Assembly (NCBI GenBank): GCA_963966185.1
Contig: CAWZYM010000395.1
Coordinates: forward strand, 124,001-188,000
DNA length: 64,000 nt
Source of the DNA: Rhabditoides inermis
Lineage: Eukaryota; Nematoda; Chromadorea; Rhabditida; Rhabditidae
Direction of reading: 5' to 3'
Shown: positions 52,322 through 62,419 of the stretch, in pieces
Position numbering within the stretch: position 1 is the stretch's first letter
Layout: each line of letters begins with the position of its first letter
The notes under the pieces: generated by a model
What the model was told of the DNA's origin: nothing
The model's database searches: none
Seen by the model: the letters and a program-made list of their open reading frames with translations, nothing else
Translations under genes and position numbers: made by a program

Positions 52322-54673
52322 TGATCTGTCTTACAGGACATGTCTGTGAACGTGACCCGCAACGTGTTCTCGAACAACACTGGCCTGCACACGGTCGACC
52401 TGCATGGGTACAGCCGCATCACGAGTGAGAGCCAGACGTTCCTCTCCAATCACTTCCACGACAACACCGCTCTTGGACACGGACACCAGTACGCGGTACG
52501 CAAACGTATTCATGTTGTATTTATATCCCTCCCTGTCTAGGAACGGTTCGGCTACCTCCCGGAGAAGGAGATTGACGAGTTCTCGCGTCGTCCGAAGCGT
52601 CAGGTGCTGTCGCAATCAGGAGTGTCATTCGACTGGTGGACACATGTCGGAGACGATACGGAGAGATATAGGTGAGTATACAACATGATGACATCATCAC
52701 ACGGCTCATTCAGGTCGACGATCCTGGCTGGGTCGGCGTCGCAGCACTACCAGGGCAACGTGTTTCACAATCCCGCCAACGACTACGAGCTCACCACCAG
52801 CAGACAGTCACAGTGAGTGTGAAGTGGGAGGGGGCAGAGTGACAGTCGTGCCAGGTTCGACATGGGCTCTATCGACGCCCGCATGAACTACTGGGGCTGG
52901 CCGGGCACCGACGGAGTGGCTGCCGGAAAGATCCGAGACTGGGCTGACTACAACAACCTCATCAAGGTAGAGCACTATCTGGCTATTCAGAGATAACAAA
53001 TGTTCATAGGTTGACTATATGCCGGTTCTCGAGTCGAACACTTCTGTGATCGAGGGCGACTGTCCGCCCGGCTGGTTCCAGGCGGGAGAAGAAGAGTTCA
53101 AGTCGTGCTTCCTCTATGTGGCCGGGGCTGCGACGCACTCGGATGCCGTCGCGTACTGCGAACAGATGGACGCATTCATGCCATACCTCAGGTAGGCATA
53201 GTCACCTCTCCTCTTTCATATGCATTGTGTGCAGGGCGGAGGATTCTCGCCAACCGCAGCTTGCGTCCCGCATCGACTCCTTCAACCAGCAGTTCGTCAC
53301 AGACGCTGAGAGATTCAACTCGCACGCAGTGGTACAGTTTCCGTCCATGATACTTCTCACTTTCTTGTTTTAGATGCAGTCCGACTCGCTGTTCTGGATC
53401 TCTGGTGTGTCTATCCCTTCAACCCACTGTGGAGTATTGTCCGCTCGCACCGGCAGGGTCGCACTCATCAACTGTGACTATCTCATGCCGTTCGTCTGTG
53501 AGAAAGGTGGTTGAAATACTGTTGTATCTGCATAATCCTAACTTCGAAAATCTTCTTTGCAGGCACTCGTCCTTACTCGGAGCCCCCTCTGTGGCGTGGC
53601 GGAGTCGTGCTGGCTGTTGTGATAGGATCCATCCTCATTGCCCTCCTCTTTATTCTTGCACTGTGCTGGTGTCTCAAGAGCAGAAGGAGGAGCGATGAGG
53701 CGATCGAGCGGAAGAACATCATTCGAGCATCCATCAAACTGCAGAAGTAAGTTCCTATAAACTGTTTACAAATTGCACACACATTTATTATTGCAGGAAG
53801 GCGGCAGCACACGAGCGTCAGATGGCGTGGGAAGCACAGTTTGGAAACACGCACGCATCAGCCGCACCCTCACTCCTCTCGGGAAGCGCAGTCGACTACG
53901 ATCCATTGGCAGGCAGCAGGTGTGTCGTGCCATCTCATTCCCCCCTCATCCTTCCTTGTAGAGTGCACACTCGTCCGTCGCACGTGTCTCCATCGCAGAC
54001 AACCCGCACCAGCTGCAGTGACAGTCTGTCCACCGACCACACGTACACCTATGGGGGAGGGCGGGTGGCGAGCAGCCAGGACTACACTGTCACTCGACCC
54101 AGCGACTACTCGGCTAGTGAGGGATACTACAGCAGACACCACACTCCCAAGAAGAAGCCATCGTCGTCTGCCTACGAAGAGATCCCACAACTCAACACGT
54201 TCGGCGCGACTGTGCGTCGCAGGGACGACGACTCCACCTCGGCCACGCCCCTTTCGAGTGGCACGGCGTCAAGTCTTTCCGAGTCGTCGCACGCGGCGAG
54301 CTGCACGACGTGTCCGCCTTCCGACGAGACTCTGACGGACAGCGAATCGGCGTCGACGCAGCGTGAGTGGGACAGGCGGGAGACGCAGTATCGGTCGAGG
54401 AGGGACGAGCGACGCGCCAGCACCCGACACTACAGGAGCAACCCCAACCTCGAGCCGCCCACCCCCGTCGAACCACCGAGGGTGCCCCGACCCGCCCCGC
54501 CTGCCAGGAACTCTGTGCACGGGCTGCAGTCTATGCAGGCCATGCCTCAGTACAGGGAGGTGCGTCGTCCGGGCGAGGCGCCGCCCCCCGCCCCCGCCCG
54601 GTCCATGGGAGACCTGCATGCCAGAAGGAACAGCATCGACAGCAAGCGGTACATGGTCGAAACCAACCTGTAG
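40011..54673 (+). CDS. bark: bark beetle/anakonda-type giant transmembrane protein
   Basis: Large type I membrane protein. In Drosophila, bark/anakonda organises tricellular septate junctions. Signal peptide MGVLLLVSVFFAGVLSQGQ at ATG 40011. Three modules follow, each opening with a beta-helix start motif: VEAGATLTIETGVQIYF (about 40.2 kb), IPGAKLTIAPGSTLEF (44.9 kb) and MPGATLSIEKGVEVHVW (48.9 kb). Each is followed by an SRCR domain: GRLQMMVRDRWRAVC (41.2 kb), GRLEVLINDEWGTVC (45.2 kb) and ATTGEIVPSCDRQFTVRNAI (49.3 kb), and then parallel beta-helix repeats rich in NN/NS turns. A CUB-like region lies at 50.3-51.6 kb, a C-type lectin domain (DCPPGWFQAGEEEFKSCF, 53.0-53.5 kb), a TM helix (VVLAVVIGSILIALLFILAL, about 53.6 kb) and a Ser/Pro-rich tail ending SKRYMVETNL. 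The architecture matches the fly protein. More than 35 short introns; three carry repeats or transposons. Poly(A) signal at 54858. Confidence 0.9.
45813..46250. repeat. 54-bp minisatellite in a bark-type gene intron
   Basis: Unit starts at 45813, 45866, 45920, 45974, 46028, 46081 and 46135 give a 53-54-bp period built on GTTACGGTAGGAAATTATCT, followed by about two degenerate units. It fills most of the intron between the VEKAG-encoding exons at 45.70 and 46.32 kb. Confidence 0.9.
50523..51002. mobile_element. foldback element with about 180-bp inverted arms
   Basis: The left arm (50523 to about 50703) and right arm (about 50820-51002) are reverse complements. Termini are AGCGGAAGACAAACTCAAAT and the complement of ATTTGAGTCTGTCCGCT. 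The arms are built from a repeated word like CAGATTTTGCCTCAGATT, so they also contain short internal tandem repeats. No coding capacity. It lies inside an intron of the bark-type gene. Confidence 0.8.
51007..51372. mobile_element. TTAA-flanked MITE with tRNA-like internal segment
   Basis: About 360 bp bounded by TTAA on both sides (51009-51012 and 51367-51370). The 17-bp inverted ends are AGGAACAGTGGCGACTT on the left and, as complement, AGCAACAGTGGCGACTT on the right. TTAA target duplication is the signature of piggyBac-superfamily insertion. On the minus strand it holds B-box-like GGGTTCGATTCC (51092-51103) and A-box-like TGGCTCAGTGCATGTGCG (51129-51146). It sits a few bases downstream of the foldback element. 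Confidence 0.7.
51085..51155 (-). other. tRNA-like (SINE-type) sequence
   Basis: A and B boxes in tRNA order and spacing (A box 51146-51129, B box 51103-51092), but the anticodon arm does not fold into a standard stem with a 7-nt loop. It is therefore more likely a tRNA-derived Pol III promoter relic than a functional tRNA. Confidence 0.55.
52236..52320. repeat. (GA)n microsatellite
   Basis: About 80 bp of GA repeat filling an intron of the bark-type gene, immediately after the exon ending DTMLVQ. Confidence 0.95.
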
Positions 54674-56008
54674 ATATTAATGATTTCACACATCAGTCAA
54701 CTCAGGGTCTCACTCATTTGCTCGTACCGTCATCCATATTCACTTCACTGCTTTTTGTGTCATGTATGTTATGTTTACTTGTGTGTGATGTGTGTGATGC
54801 AATCTTGCCTGTGATTCGATGACATATATGTTTGTTCCACAATTTTGCATAGTGCCTAATAAACAATACTAATATAGAACCGTTGTTGTTCTTGATGAAA
54901 TACGATTCTTAGAAGTGGGAGTATCTCGACGATGGCAGTGTACATCATACGTTCCAGTGGCCAAATCAAAAATGAAGTATGAACCACACTACCTCTAGGG
55001 ACCATACGTAAGACAACTTGAGACAACATTCATGTATCAGTCGATAATCATTTGTTGAGACATGTATCGACGCATAAGGTCATTCAAGGGTGGCAATTTT
55101 AATAAACATAACTACGATACTACGATATTGTGAATTGCGATACTGCGATATACGATACTGCGATACTGCGATACTCACTCGTGCGATACTGCGATATTAT
55201 GACAATGTTCGTGTATTCAAACTTCCCGCAGTTTTTTCGAGATAGTGGTGTGATATTGGATTGTCATTAGATTCATGAGTACTTATAAGCTGAGTTTCAT
55301 GTTTCAATCAATTTTCATGAATCAATAACAGTATATTGATAAACATAATGTAATGCTATTGTTGATCTAAACGGTGTAACGTCTTCGTCATTGCGCTATG
55401 CAATCATAAGGGACAATGATAAGATTGAATTTTTAGTTGTAAGAATGCGAAGTCAATTTGCATGATATGAACGTATGGTATAAACCATGTTTCACAATGA
55501 GTTGGCTTGGTTAAGATGTATAACAATAATATGAAGTAACAAGTAAAGAGCCGTCATGGGCATTCATCTCAACATGATAGTTAGGATGTATGTGCATTAC
55601 AATATGCTTTATTAACACTTGATAGCATTAATATTTTACAACACCCGAAGGCCCTGGAGAGCACTTACTCGGGCTGTGAAATTTTCTCTGCCGAGAGAGA
55701 AATGTGACGAGAGAATAGACAACAAAAACAAACGTATTGTGGAAGAAATGGAAGATTTACAGAGAAGATAATAATGAATGTAGGCAATGCATAATGGAAA
55801 TCTGCTGACAATCGATAAAGAAGAAGTTGGATTTGAAAGAGAACATACACTCAAATCAAAATGATAGAAATCAAAAGATCACAATGCAAAACGTAAACAA
55901 TAGTAGTGAAATATTGGAAGTCATGAAAGCTGAAATTCAGGAGTGACATAAAATAATGTGAATAACATTGCTAAAATGAGAAAAACTGAAAAGAGAATAG
56001 AAAGAGAC
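54674..56008. other. repeat-bearing intergenic region
   Basis: The 3' UTR and AATAAA (54858-54863) of the bark-type gene, then about 1.1 kb of AT-rich DNA. At about 55115-55200 a short word like GCGATACT is repeated many times with small changes. No plausible exon was found here. Confidence 0.6.
55115..55202. repeat. GCGATACT-type short tandem array (left)
   Basis: Run of imperfect 7-9-bp units such as CGATACTG. Its reverse complement appears at 56295-56415, about 1.2 kb away in inverted orientation. Confidence 0.75.
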
Positions 56009-56148
56009 TTAGCGACTCATCTTGATCCATGGTCCAGGCGCAGACAGCTTGTAGAGCTCGAGGTCCCTCACAGTCCACGCCCGGCAGCCGACGGCGTCAT
56101 TTCTTTCTATGGCGGTCTTCCAGGATGAGGCGTACTTGGCGGCGTCTT
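56009..56148 (-). CDS. orphan terminal exon, unknown protein
   Basis: A clean coding-like stretch on the minus strand preceded by an acceptor (AACCCAG) and ending in TAA. It reads DAAKYASSWKTAIERNDAVG then CRAWTVRDLELYKLSAPGPW and IKMSR. GC content and codon use are like genuine exons here and unlike the AT-rich surroundings. No matching upstream exon was found in the next 300 bp. It may be the 3' end of a gene with distant exons or a stranded fragment. Function unknown. Confidence 0.4.
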
Positions 56149-56294
56149 CTGGGTTAATTTTTCATTGACTCAAATGTTCTACAAAATCCTTCAAAACATC
56201 TCTCACGTGTATGTGTATAAAATGATTTCACATTCATATATACCACAAGTGTCATTCAAAAATTATCGCAAGAGTAGTCAGGGAATTGTGAAAA

Positions 56295-56415
56295 TATGAT
56301 ACCTCAATATTGCATTATCGTAACATCGCAATATCGTAGTATCGCAAGCTTGCATACCGCAGTATCGCAATATCGTATATCGCAATATCGCAATTTACAG
56401 TATCGCAGTATTACA
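56295..56415. repeat. AGTATCGC-type short tandem array (right)
   Basis: Imperfect units such as TATCGCAATATCGTA, the inverted counterpart of the array at 55115-55202. It ends about 40 bp upstream of the next gene's ATG. Confidence 0.75.
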
Positions 56416-56450
56416 AATTGAGTGTGTTGTTGTCGGACAAGCGCGGTGAG

Positions 56451-56794
56451 ATGGTTAGTGCGTCGGCTGCGTGGGCGGATGGCCATACAAGGAAGAAGAG
56501 GAAGGCACAGCCACAGATGGATGAGGGTGAGTGGGGGAGAAGGGCGTTCTCGTTGTTGTTCAGAATTTAGAATCAATGATGTAGCTGTAGAAGAGTGTGT
56601 GGACACGGGCGCCGAGTTTGGCCCGGCTGGAGATGTGGGCTGCGGTCAGGTGAAGGTGGGTGGGAGGAGAGTGGGAGGAGAAGGGAGGACAGTCACTCAT
56701 GTCTGCTTGTAGCCGGGCGAGTTGGGTCCGAACAATGCCGATCCGGACGCGGAGACGCGCGCCAAGCTGGAGAAGATGTGCGAGGTGGGCACGC

Positions 56795-56839
<45 letters not shown>

Positions 56840-58632
56840 GTGAGGGTGTTGAGGGTGTTGTGTCGGCGAGGCAATGGGGTGTGCGTGAGATGAAGGCGGC
56901 CAAGGCTCGCCGACGCGGACCCCACGGAATGAACATCCTCTTCGATGTCAGCCAGCACAGACTGTACGTTTTACCTACATTCCATATAAAATGAAGGAAC
57001 ACAAAGTGTAATAGAGCAGTCGTGATATGGCGTTGATAATGAGATGTGATGTGTTGTTTTGAGTGCGCAGAGTCGTGTGGCTGTGGACGGTGTGGTTGGA
57101 CCAGGCACGTGCTACTCTGCTGCGAGCGGCGCCTCCACCCTCCTCCGACACACACTCGCATCCACTTCCGGCGCCTGGACGGTGTGGTTCGACCAGGCAC
57201 GTGCTACTCTGCTGCGAGCGGCGCCTCCACCCTCCTCCGACACACACTCGCATCCACTTCCGGCGCCTGGACGGTGTGGTTCGACCAGGCACGTGCTACT
57301 CTGCTGCGAGCGGCGCCTCCACCCTCCTCCGACACACACTCGCATCCACTTCCGGCGCCTGGACGGTGTGGTTCGACCAGGCACGTGCTACTCTGCTGCG
57401 AGCGGCGCCTCCACCCTCCTCCGACACACACTCGCATCCACTTCCGGCGCCTGGACGGTGTGGTTCGACCAGGCACGTGCTACTCTGCTGCGAGCGGCGC
57501 CTCCACCCTCCTCCGACACACACTCGCATCCACTTCCGGCGCCTGGACGGTGTGGTTCGACCAGGCACGTGCTACTCTGCTGCGAGCGGCGCCTCCATCC
57601 TCCTCCGACACACACTCGCATCCACTTCCGGCGCCTGGACGGTGTGGTTCGACCAGGCACGTGCTACTCTGCTGCGAGCGGCGCCTCCACCCTCCTCCGA
57701 CACACACTCGCATCCACTTCCGGCGCCTGGACGGTGTGGTTGGACCAGGCACGTGCTACTCTGCTGCGAGCGGCGCCTCCACCCTCCTCCGACACACACT
57801 CGCATCCACTTCCGGCGCCTGGACGGTGTGGTTGGACCAGGCACGTGCTACTCTGCTGCGAGCGGCGCCTCCACCCTCCTCCGACACACACTCGCATCCA
57901 CTTCCGGCGCCTGGACGGTGTGGTTCGACCAGGCACGTGCTACTCTGCTGCGAGCGGCGCCTCCACCCTCCTCCGACACACACTCGCATCCACTTCCGGC
58001 GCCTGGACGGTGTGGTTCGACCAGGCACGTGCTACTCTGCTGCGAGCGGCGCCTCCACCCTCCTCCGACACACACTCGCATCCACTTCCGGCGCCTGGAC
58101 GGTGTGGTTCGACCAGGCACGTGCTACTCTGCTGCGAGCGGCGCCTCCACCCTCCTCCGACACACACTCGCATCCACTTCCGGCGCCTGGACGGTGTGGT
58201 TCGACCAGGCACGTGCTACTCTGCTGCGAGCGGCGCCTCCACCCTCCTCCGACACACACTCGCATCCACTTCCGGCGCCTGGAGGAAGCCATACACGTCA
58301 GTTGCCACGCGTATCCTTATACATTTATTAGCTATGCCAATATGTGTTCAGTGGGTCGGTTCTGATTCGCAACGAGAACCTGCTGTACATTACGCAGAGG
58401 ATTGAGGAGCTCAGTCGGCCGTATTCCAACTATAAACCCATCAATAGTGAGTGTCATTTTTTCTTGATTATCGATTTATCGATTGTTTGCAGAGGAGTGC
58501 GAGAACTCTGTGCGTCGTCTGGTTATGTCGAAGCTGGGTCTGGTGACGGGTCCGGTGGATTCGTGTGAGCAGGTGCAGGTTGTGCGGGAGGAGTGCGAGG
58601 AGCAGGTGGTGCAGGAGCAGGTGCAGGGGTAG
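56451..58632 (+). CDS. unidentified gene interrupted by a 92-bp repeat array
   Basis: A splice path in frame from ATG 56451 gives MVSASAAWADGHTRKKRKAQ, then FRINDVAVEECVDTGAEFGP, PGELGPNNADPDAETRAKLE and KARRRGPHGMNILFDVSQHR (donor about 56964). The next exon (from about 57071) runs straight into the 92-bp repeat. After the array come exons reading LIRNENLLYITQRIEELSRP and CENSVRRLVMSKLGLVTGPV, then a Gln/Glu-rich end with a stop at 58630-58632. The basic RKKRK suggests nuclear location. An intron carries a (GTT)14-like tract. No family is recognised. Because 13 x 92 is not a multiple of three, the frame entering and leaving the array is uncertain and the gene may be broken. Confidence 0.45.
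56794..56837. repeat. (GTT)n microsatellite
   Basis: About 14 GTT/TTG trinucleotide units in an intron of the unidentified gene. Confidence 0.95.
57085..58280. repeat. 13 x 92-bp minisatellite
   Basis: Exactly 13 head-to-tail copies of a GC-rich 92-bp unit starting GGACGGTGTGGTTCGACCAG. Copies are almost identical. Visible variants are G for C in the GGTTGGACC of units 1, 8 and 9, and CATCC for CACCC in unit 6. All three forward frames are open through the whole array (92 is not divisible by 3, so the frame rotates each unit). The 3' flank begins GGAGGAAGCC, so the array stops exactly at a unit edge. Confidence 0.97.
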
Positions 58633-59242
58633 CACGAGTCCCAGACTCTTCCACCACTGAAGCGAATTTGCCGCATGAGGTGGGTACGGTAGCCGTCATA
58701 TTGTGGTACGGTATCATCTACCATATGTTTCAGTTGTGTGGTGACTACGGTGCAGCAGATAGTGGTTCGGAGAAGGCGCTGCCGTAGAATGAGTTCGGGG
58801 AGTATGTGGGAGAGGGAGGAGACCACGCGATGGAGGCAGAGGATGCACTCATGAGAGAGGTGAGAGGGGGAACGAGAGAGAGAGGGGGGATGTGAGAGGG
58901 GGGGGGGGGGGTGAGAGAGAGAGAGAGAAAGAGATGGTCTTGCAGCTTGAAGGAACCCACGCTCATCCCCCTTCGTCTCACTGTTTGTAATAAGAAGTGT
59001 AGATAGAGTAAATAGTGTTTTGTTCGATGCGTGTGTCTCTTGTTGTATGCCTGTGGCACGGAAGGAGGGCGGAGAGAGTAAAGAGGCCGGAAGGATTGCG
59101 GGCACTATCGCCCTCTCCCGCCACTCGATAACAATTCGAACTGTTGACTGTTTGGTTGTGTGTGTGCCCCCGCGACTAGTTTCCGCGATGATGATATGGT
59201 GTGTTGTTGTTGTTGATGTGTTGTGTGGAGTGCGAGTTGCAG
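58633..59242. other. spacer with G-rich and GA tracts
   Basis: Contains a short possible exon (TLPPLKRICRMR, about 58640-58680), a G11 run with GA repeats near 58880-58930, and otherwise no clear gene. Confidence 0.4.
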
Positions 59243-60028
59243 ATGTGTGATATGGAGGACGATGAACTGGAGCTGGGCGATCTGCCTGCAGAGATGCTCA
59301 CTGCTATCTTCCGACACATGGACCCGGTCTCTGTCGGTGTCGCCGCCCTTGTCAACATCCAGTGGAGATAGCTCATCACGGCCGATCTCAGACGCATACG
59401 GTGGGTAGATGTTGAATGTTTTTGTTTACCCGAGTGTCATATTTGTTTCTCACTTCTAATTGTGTGAGTCATCGTTATATCACCGTTGTTTGTTGCAGGG
59501 GTAAGGTGGTGTACGAGATGCGTTTGGTGGAGAACGCCAAGTCGCACACTCTCTCGATCACCTCCATAAACACTCGCGGCGACAGGGAGCCGCACACAGC
59601 CGTCATACCCTCACACCAGCTATTCCACTACGTGTGGCTGCTCCGCCCGCAGAAGCTGTCCATCCGGGGTGAGTGGGAGGGGGAGGGAAAAAAGTAGATA
59701 GAGACAGTGCAGCCTCGACTCGCCACATGCACCTCGCACTCGCTGACCTGCCCGACTGCTGGTTCACAGAGGTGTATAGGGTGGGTGGACAAGTAGCAGG
59801 AGGGGATCACGTGTGCTTGTAGTTGGAGGTATTCGAGCAGTCGGCCGACTGCGACCCGCTCTCCCTCATGGCACGATGCCCCAAAGTACAGTGAGTGATT
59901 GTCTCCCTTCTCCTCGCGTATAGTTTGCTTGCAGGGAGGTGCAGCTCGATCCGTGCTACACTGTCGACCACGTCTACGAGATAGTGGACAGGATGGACTC
60001 GGTCGTCGACGTACAGTTAGTCGTCCTG

Positions 60029-60071
<43 letters not shown>

Positions 60072-60236
60072 CTCTCTCTCTCTCCGTCTCTCTCTCTCTC
60101 CGTCTCTCTCTCATCACTCATCCCTTGCAGACTTCTGTGCGGCTACAATGCGGTCCCGGCCTGCGTACCTGTATTCTTCTTCTTTTCCCCGCGGCGTGCG
60201 GTCGGGTCTTCATTCCGCACCGCCGCCGCCGAATGA
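59243..60236 (+). pseudogene. F-box protein gene with in-frame stop
   Basis: Starts at ATG 59243 and reads an F-box: LGDLPAEMLTAIFRHMDPVS then VGVAALVNIQWR, stop TAG (59369-59371), LITADLRRIR. The stop falls inside the F-box, where families have Lys or Arg. After an intron (59401-59497) the frame continues in good codon context (KVVYEMRLVENAKSHTLSIT; HQLFHYVWLLRPQKLSIRG), then ADLPDCWFTE, LEVFEQSADCDPLSLMARC and VYEIVDRMDSVVDVQ, to a TGA at 60234. F-box proteins link substrates to SCF ubiquitin ligases. The single stop among otherwise clean exons means a recent pseudogene, a sequence error or readthrough. Confidence 0.65.
60031..60112. repeat. (CT)n microsatellite
   Basis: CT repeat with CCGT interruptions in the last intron of the F-box gene; as a pyrimidine tract it leads to the 3' splice site. 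Confidence 0.95.
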
Positions 60237-60414
60237 TCGGTCATCGACAAGAATCCTTACCGAGTAACCAGTGAGGCGGCGGGAAGTACCCTCATGTGGA
60301 AGCAGCTAAGGCGCGAGGAGATACCTATTGGCATGGAAGCAAAAGAAAACCCGGAGCTCTACACGTCAAGAATGGTACTCTAATGGTGCAGGAATGATTA
60401 CCGATCAAGTACCG

Positions 60415-60670
60415 TTGTGCGGACCGCCTGCCCTCCTTCAACACAAGAGACGGACGCTGGGACGAGTGGTAGAATCATATTTACTGAACTCAACAAACAA
60501 CTTATATACGATCCTTATCTCAAGGATGATCAGCAGAGGAAGTGGTCATGTGTGTGATGCGAGGGCGGAGGAGAAATGTCAGCATAGACATTGAAATACA
60601 CAAATGACTAATCATCAGATTATGAAATCTATGACTAATCGAAACTATACATCGTATCGGTTTCTACACA
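60415..60670. repeat. 0.25-kb direct repeat, copy 1
   Basis: Matches 61057-61308 over its whole length with scattered substitutions and a small indel. It includes CCTGCCCTCCTTCAACACAA and ends CGTATCGGTTTCTACACA. Content is not recognisable as coding. Confidence 0.9.
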
Positions 60671-61056
60671 TTCCGGAGAGCCAAGAGAGCTTCTTGTAGA
60701 AGATGATGTCAACAAACACAATGATGCTGGATCTTCTTGGCAGTGTTGATAAATCAGTAGCAGGATCGCCAAGGGTTCTGCGTGTCTACAATCTTCTATC
60801 TGAAAGAAGACCTCTCCCAGGGAGAAGAGGGTAGAGAGGTGACAGCGACGGGCGACGGCAGTCGGCCCAGGCGGCACAGCAGCGGCTGACTCGTCGGCGG
60901 AGTCGAGGGTGTCGGCAGCGACGGGCTGAGCGGCGGCAGAGGGTCAACGTCTCGGCGGGAGTGGCAGGGAGGGCAGACGGCCAAGCGGGGATAGCGGCAG
61001 AGTGCTCACTTGCAGCTCACAGAGTCGGCGCGAGTTGAGTTGGCCGATGCACCAAT
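60671..61056. other. spacer between direct repeats
   Basis: GC-rich with GGCGGCAG-like words at 60850-60960. No supported gene. Confidence 0.4.
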
Positions 61057-61308
61057 TTGTGCGGACCGCCTGCCCTCCTTCAACACAAGAGACGGAGGCT
61101 GGAACGAGTGGTAGAATCATATTTACTGAACTCAGCAAGCAACTTATATACGATCCTTATCTCAAGGATGATCAGCGGAGGATGTGGTCATGTGATGCGG
61201 GGGCGGAGGAGAAATGTCAACATAGACATTGAAATACACAAATGACTAATCATGAGATTATGAAATCTATGACTAATAGAAACTATACATCGTATCGGTT
61301 TCTACACA
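61057..61308. repeat. 0.25-kb direct repeat, copy 2
   Basis: Second copy, same orientation, 642 bp downstream of copy 1. It lies between the F-box pseudogene and the truncated MSP. Confidence 0.9.
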
Positions 61309-61429
61309 ACCGTCTTCCCGCCACTAACCTAGTCAGCCTACCTGTCTTTCCCCGGCGTTTGCTTATGTATGTATCTCGCATCTTAGGCACTACTTTATCC
61401 TTCATATCATCATGATTTTGTTGTCATAT

Positions 61430-61811
61430 TCAGATATAACGATTCCGGATAAACGATTGATTGATTGAATGAATGCGGTGTACGCGTGTGATCGCGCGCT
61501 GTTGTCTCTGGCTGTGAGGTGGGTGATTGGCTGGTTGTGCCCCTATCCTCTCCATCGCGGCCTCCTTGGGGTCGAGCACTCCGCACGGCGGGTCGACGCC
61601 GAGGCGCTTCATGTTGGTGGTCTTGATGGCCCATCCGATGCGGCGACCTCCGGCGTTGGTGATCTAAAGACGACGGTCAGGGTACTGTAGAGTACAGTAG
61701 AAGTCGATCCACCTTGATGTGGTAGGTGTGCTTGTCATCGTAGGGAGCGTTGAAGACGATCTTGGTACCCGGCTGGGTGTTGATATCTCCGGGAGGGACG
61801 GACTGAGCCAT
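61430..61811 (-). pseudogene. truncated major sperm protein (MSP)
   Basis: Exon 1 (61811-61713) encodes [20 protein letters not shown] and on to HTYHIK. After a 49-nt intron, exon 2 (from 61663) gives [20 protein letters not shown] and [15 protein letters not shown]. This is unmistakable nematode MSP, the cytoskeletal protein of amoeboid sperm and an oocyte signal, normally 127 residues. Homology stops at 61559, about residue 72; the frame then runs into unrelated residues to a stop at 61430. The missing C-terminal third includes strands needed for the Ig-like fold and dimerisation, so the copy is probably non-functional. The GYGIK of typical MSP is GWAIK here. Confidence 0.88.
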
Positions 61812-62419
61812 GGTGAATGGATGCCGTCAGCCCGCCGCGCCGGTCTTTTATTCGCCCCTCCAGACATTTTTAACGGCGATTTTCAAAAATAGCGACGAGC
61901 CTGACTAATTGCGGCATTCCTGAGTGGGTAAAGAAATGAAGACAGTTTGCATATGCAAAAGAAGAGAACAGAGGAATCGAGGAATAGAAATTTGTGAAAC
62001 GCTTTCTGTGTGTTGCGTCACCTACACGTTTGCATCAATCGGTATGAGTTTGAGGATGCTATAACTGTATGATACCAAGTCTCAGTGTGAGGGAATGGGA
62101 GATTGCAAGAAACAGTAAATGGAAAGAGATGTTGTTATGGGATTAGAAAATAGTCAGGTTTATTGAAACAAGAGTTGATGACACAAGCAAGGGCTACGCC
62201 CGATATAAATTTACACGATTATAGATATTTATAAAATATAAAACGAGCATCGCACATCGCAATAATTTACACTGGCAGATAGTGGAGGGGAGAGGACACG
62301 AAGTGGAGAGACGAAGAGTGTAGAGTCACCACAGGAAGGAGGGAATACTAGGAGAGTACCCGATTGGAGGGGCGGCCGCCCGGAGAAGAAGAGAATAGAA
62401 CCAAGGGAGTCATGGGCGG
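61812..62419. other. spacer between MSP and Rho-like genes
   Basis: AT-rich; MSP promoter side plus 3' UTR of the Rho-like gene with a minus-strand AATAAA (62159-62164). No exon seen. Confidence 0.5.

Noticed and set aside
56437..56490. tRNA-like A box near ATGGTTAGTGCG
   Set aside because: No B box follows at the right distance, and the stretch is explained by the coding frame starting at 56451.
57046..58405. Three overlapping 420-450-codon plus-strand reading frames and ten 90-codon minus-strand frames
   Set aside because: All are produced by the 92-bp array, which has no stops in any forward frame; they are not separate genes.
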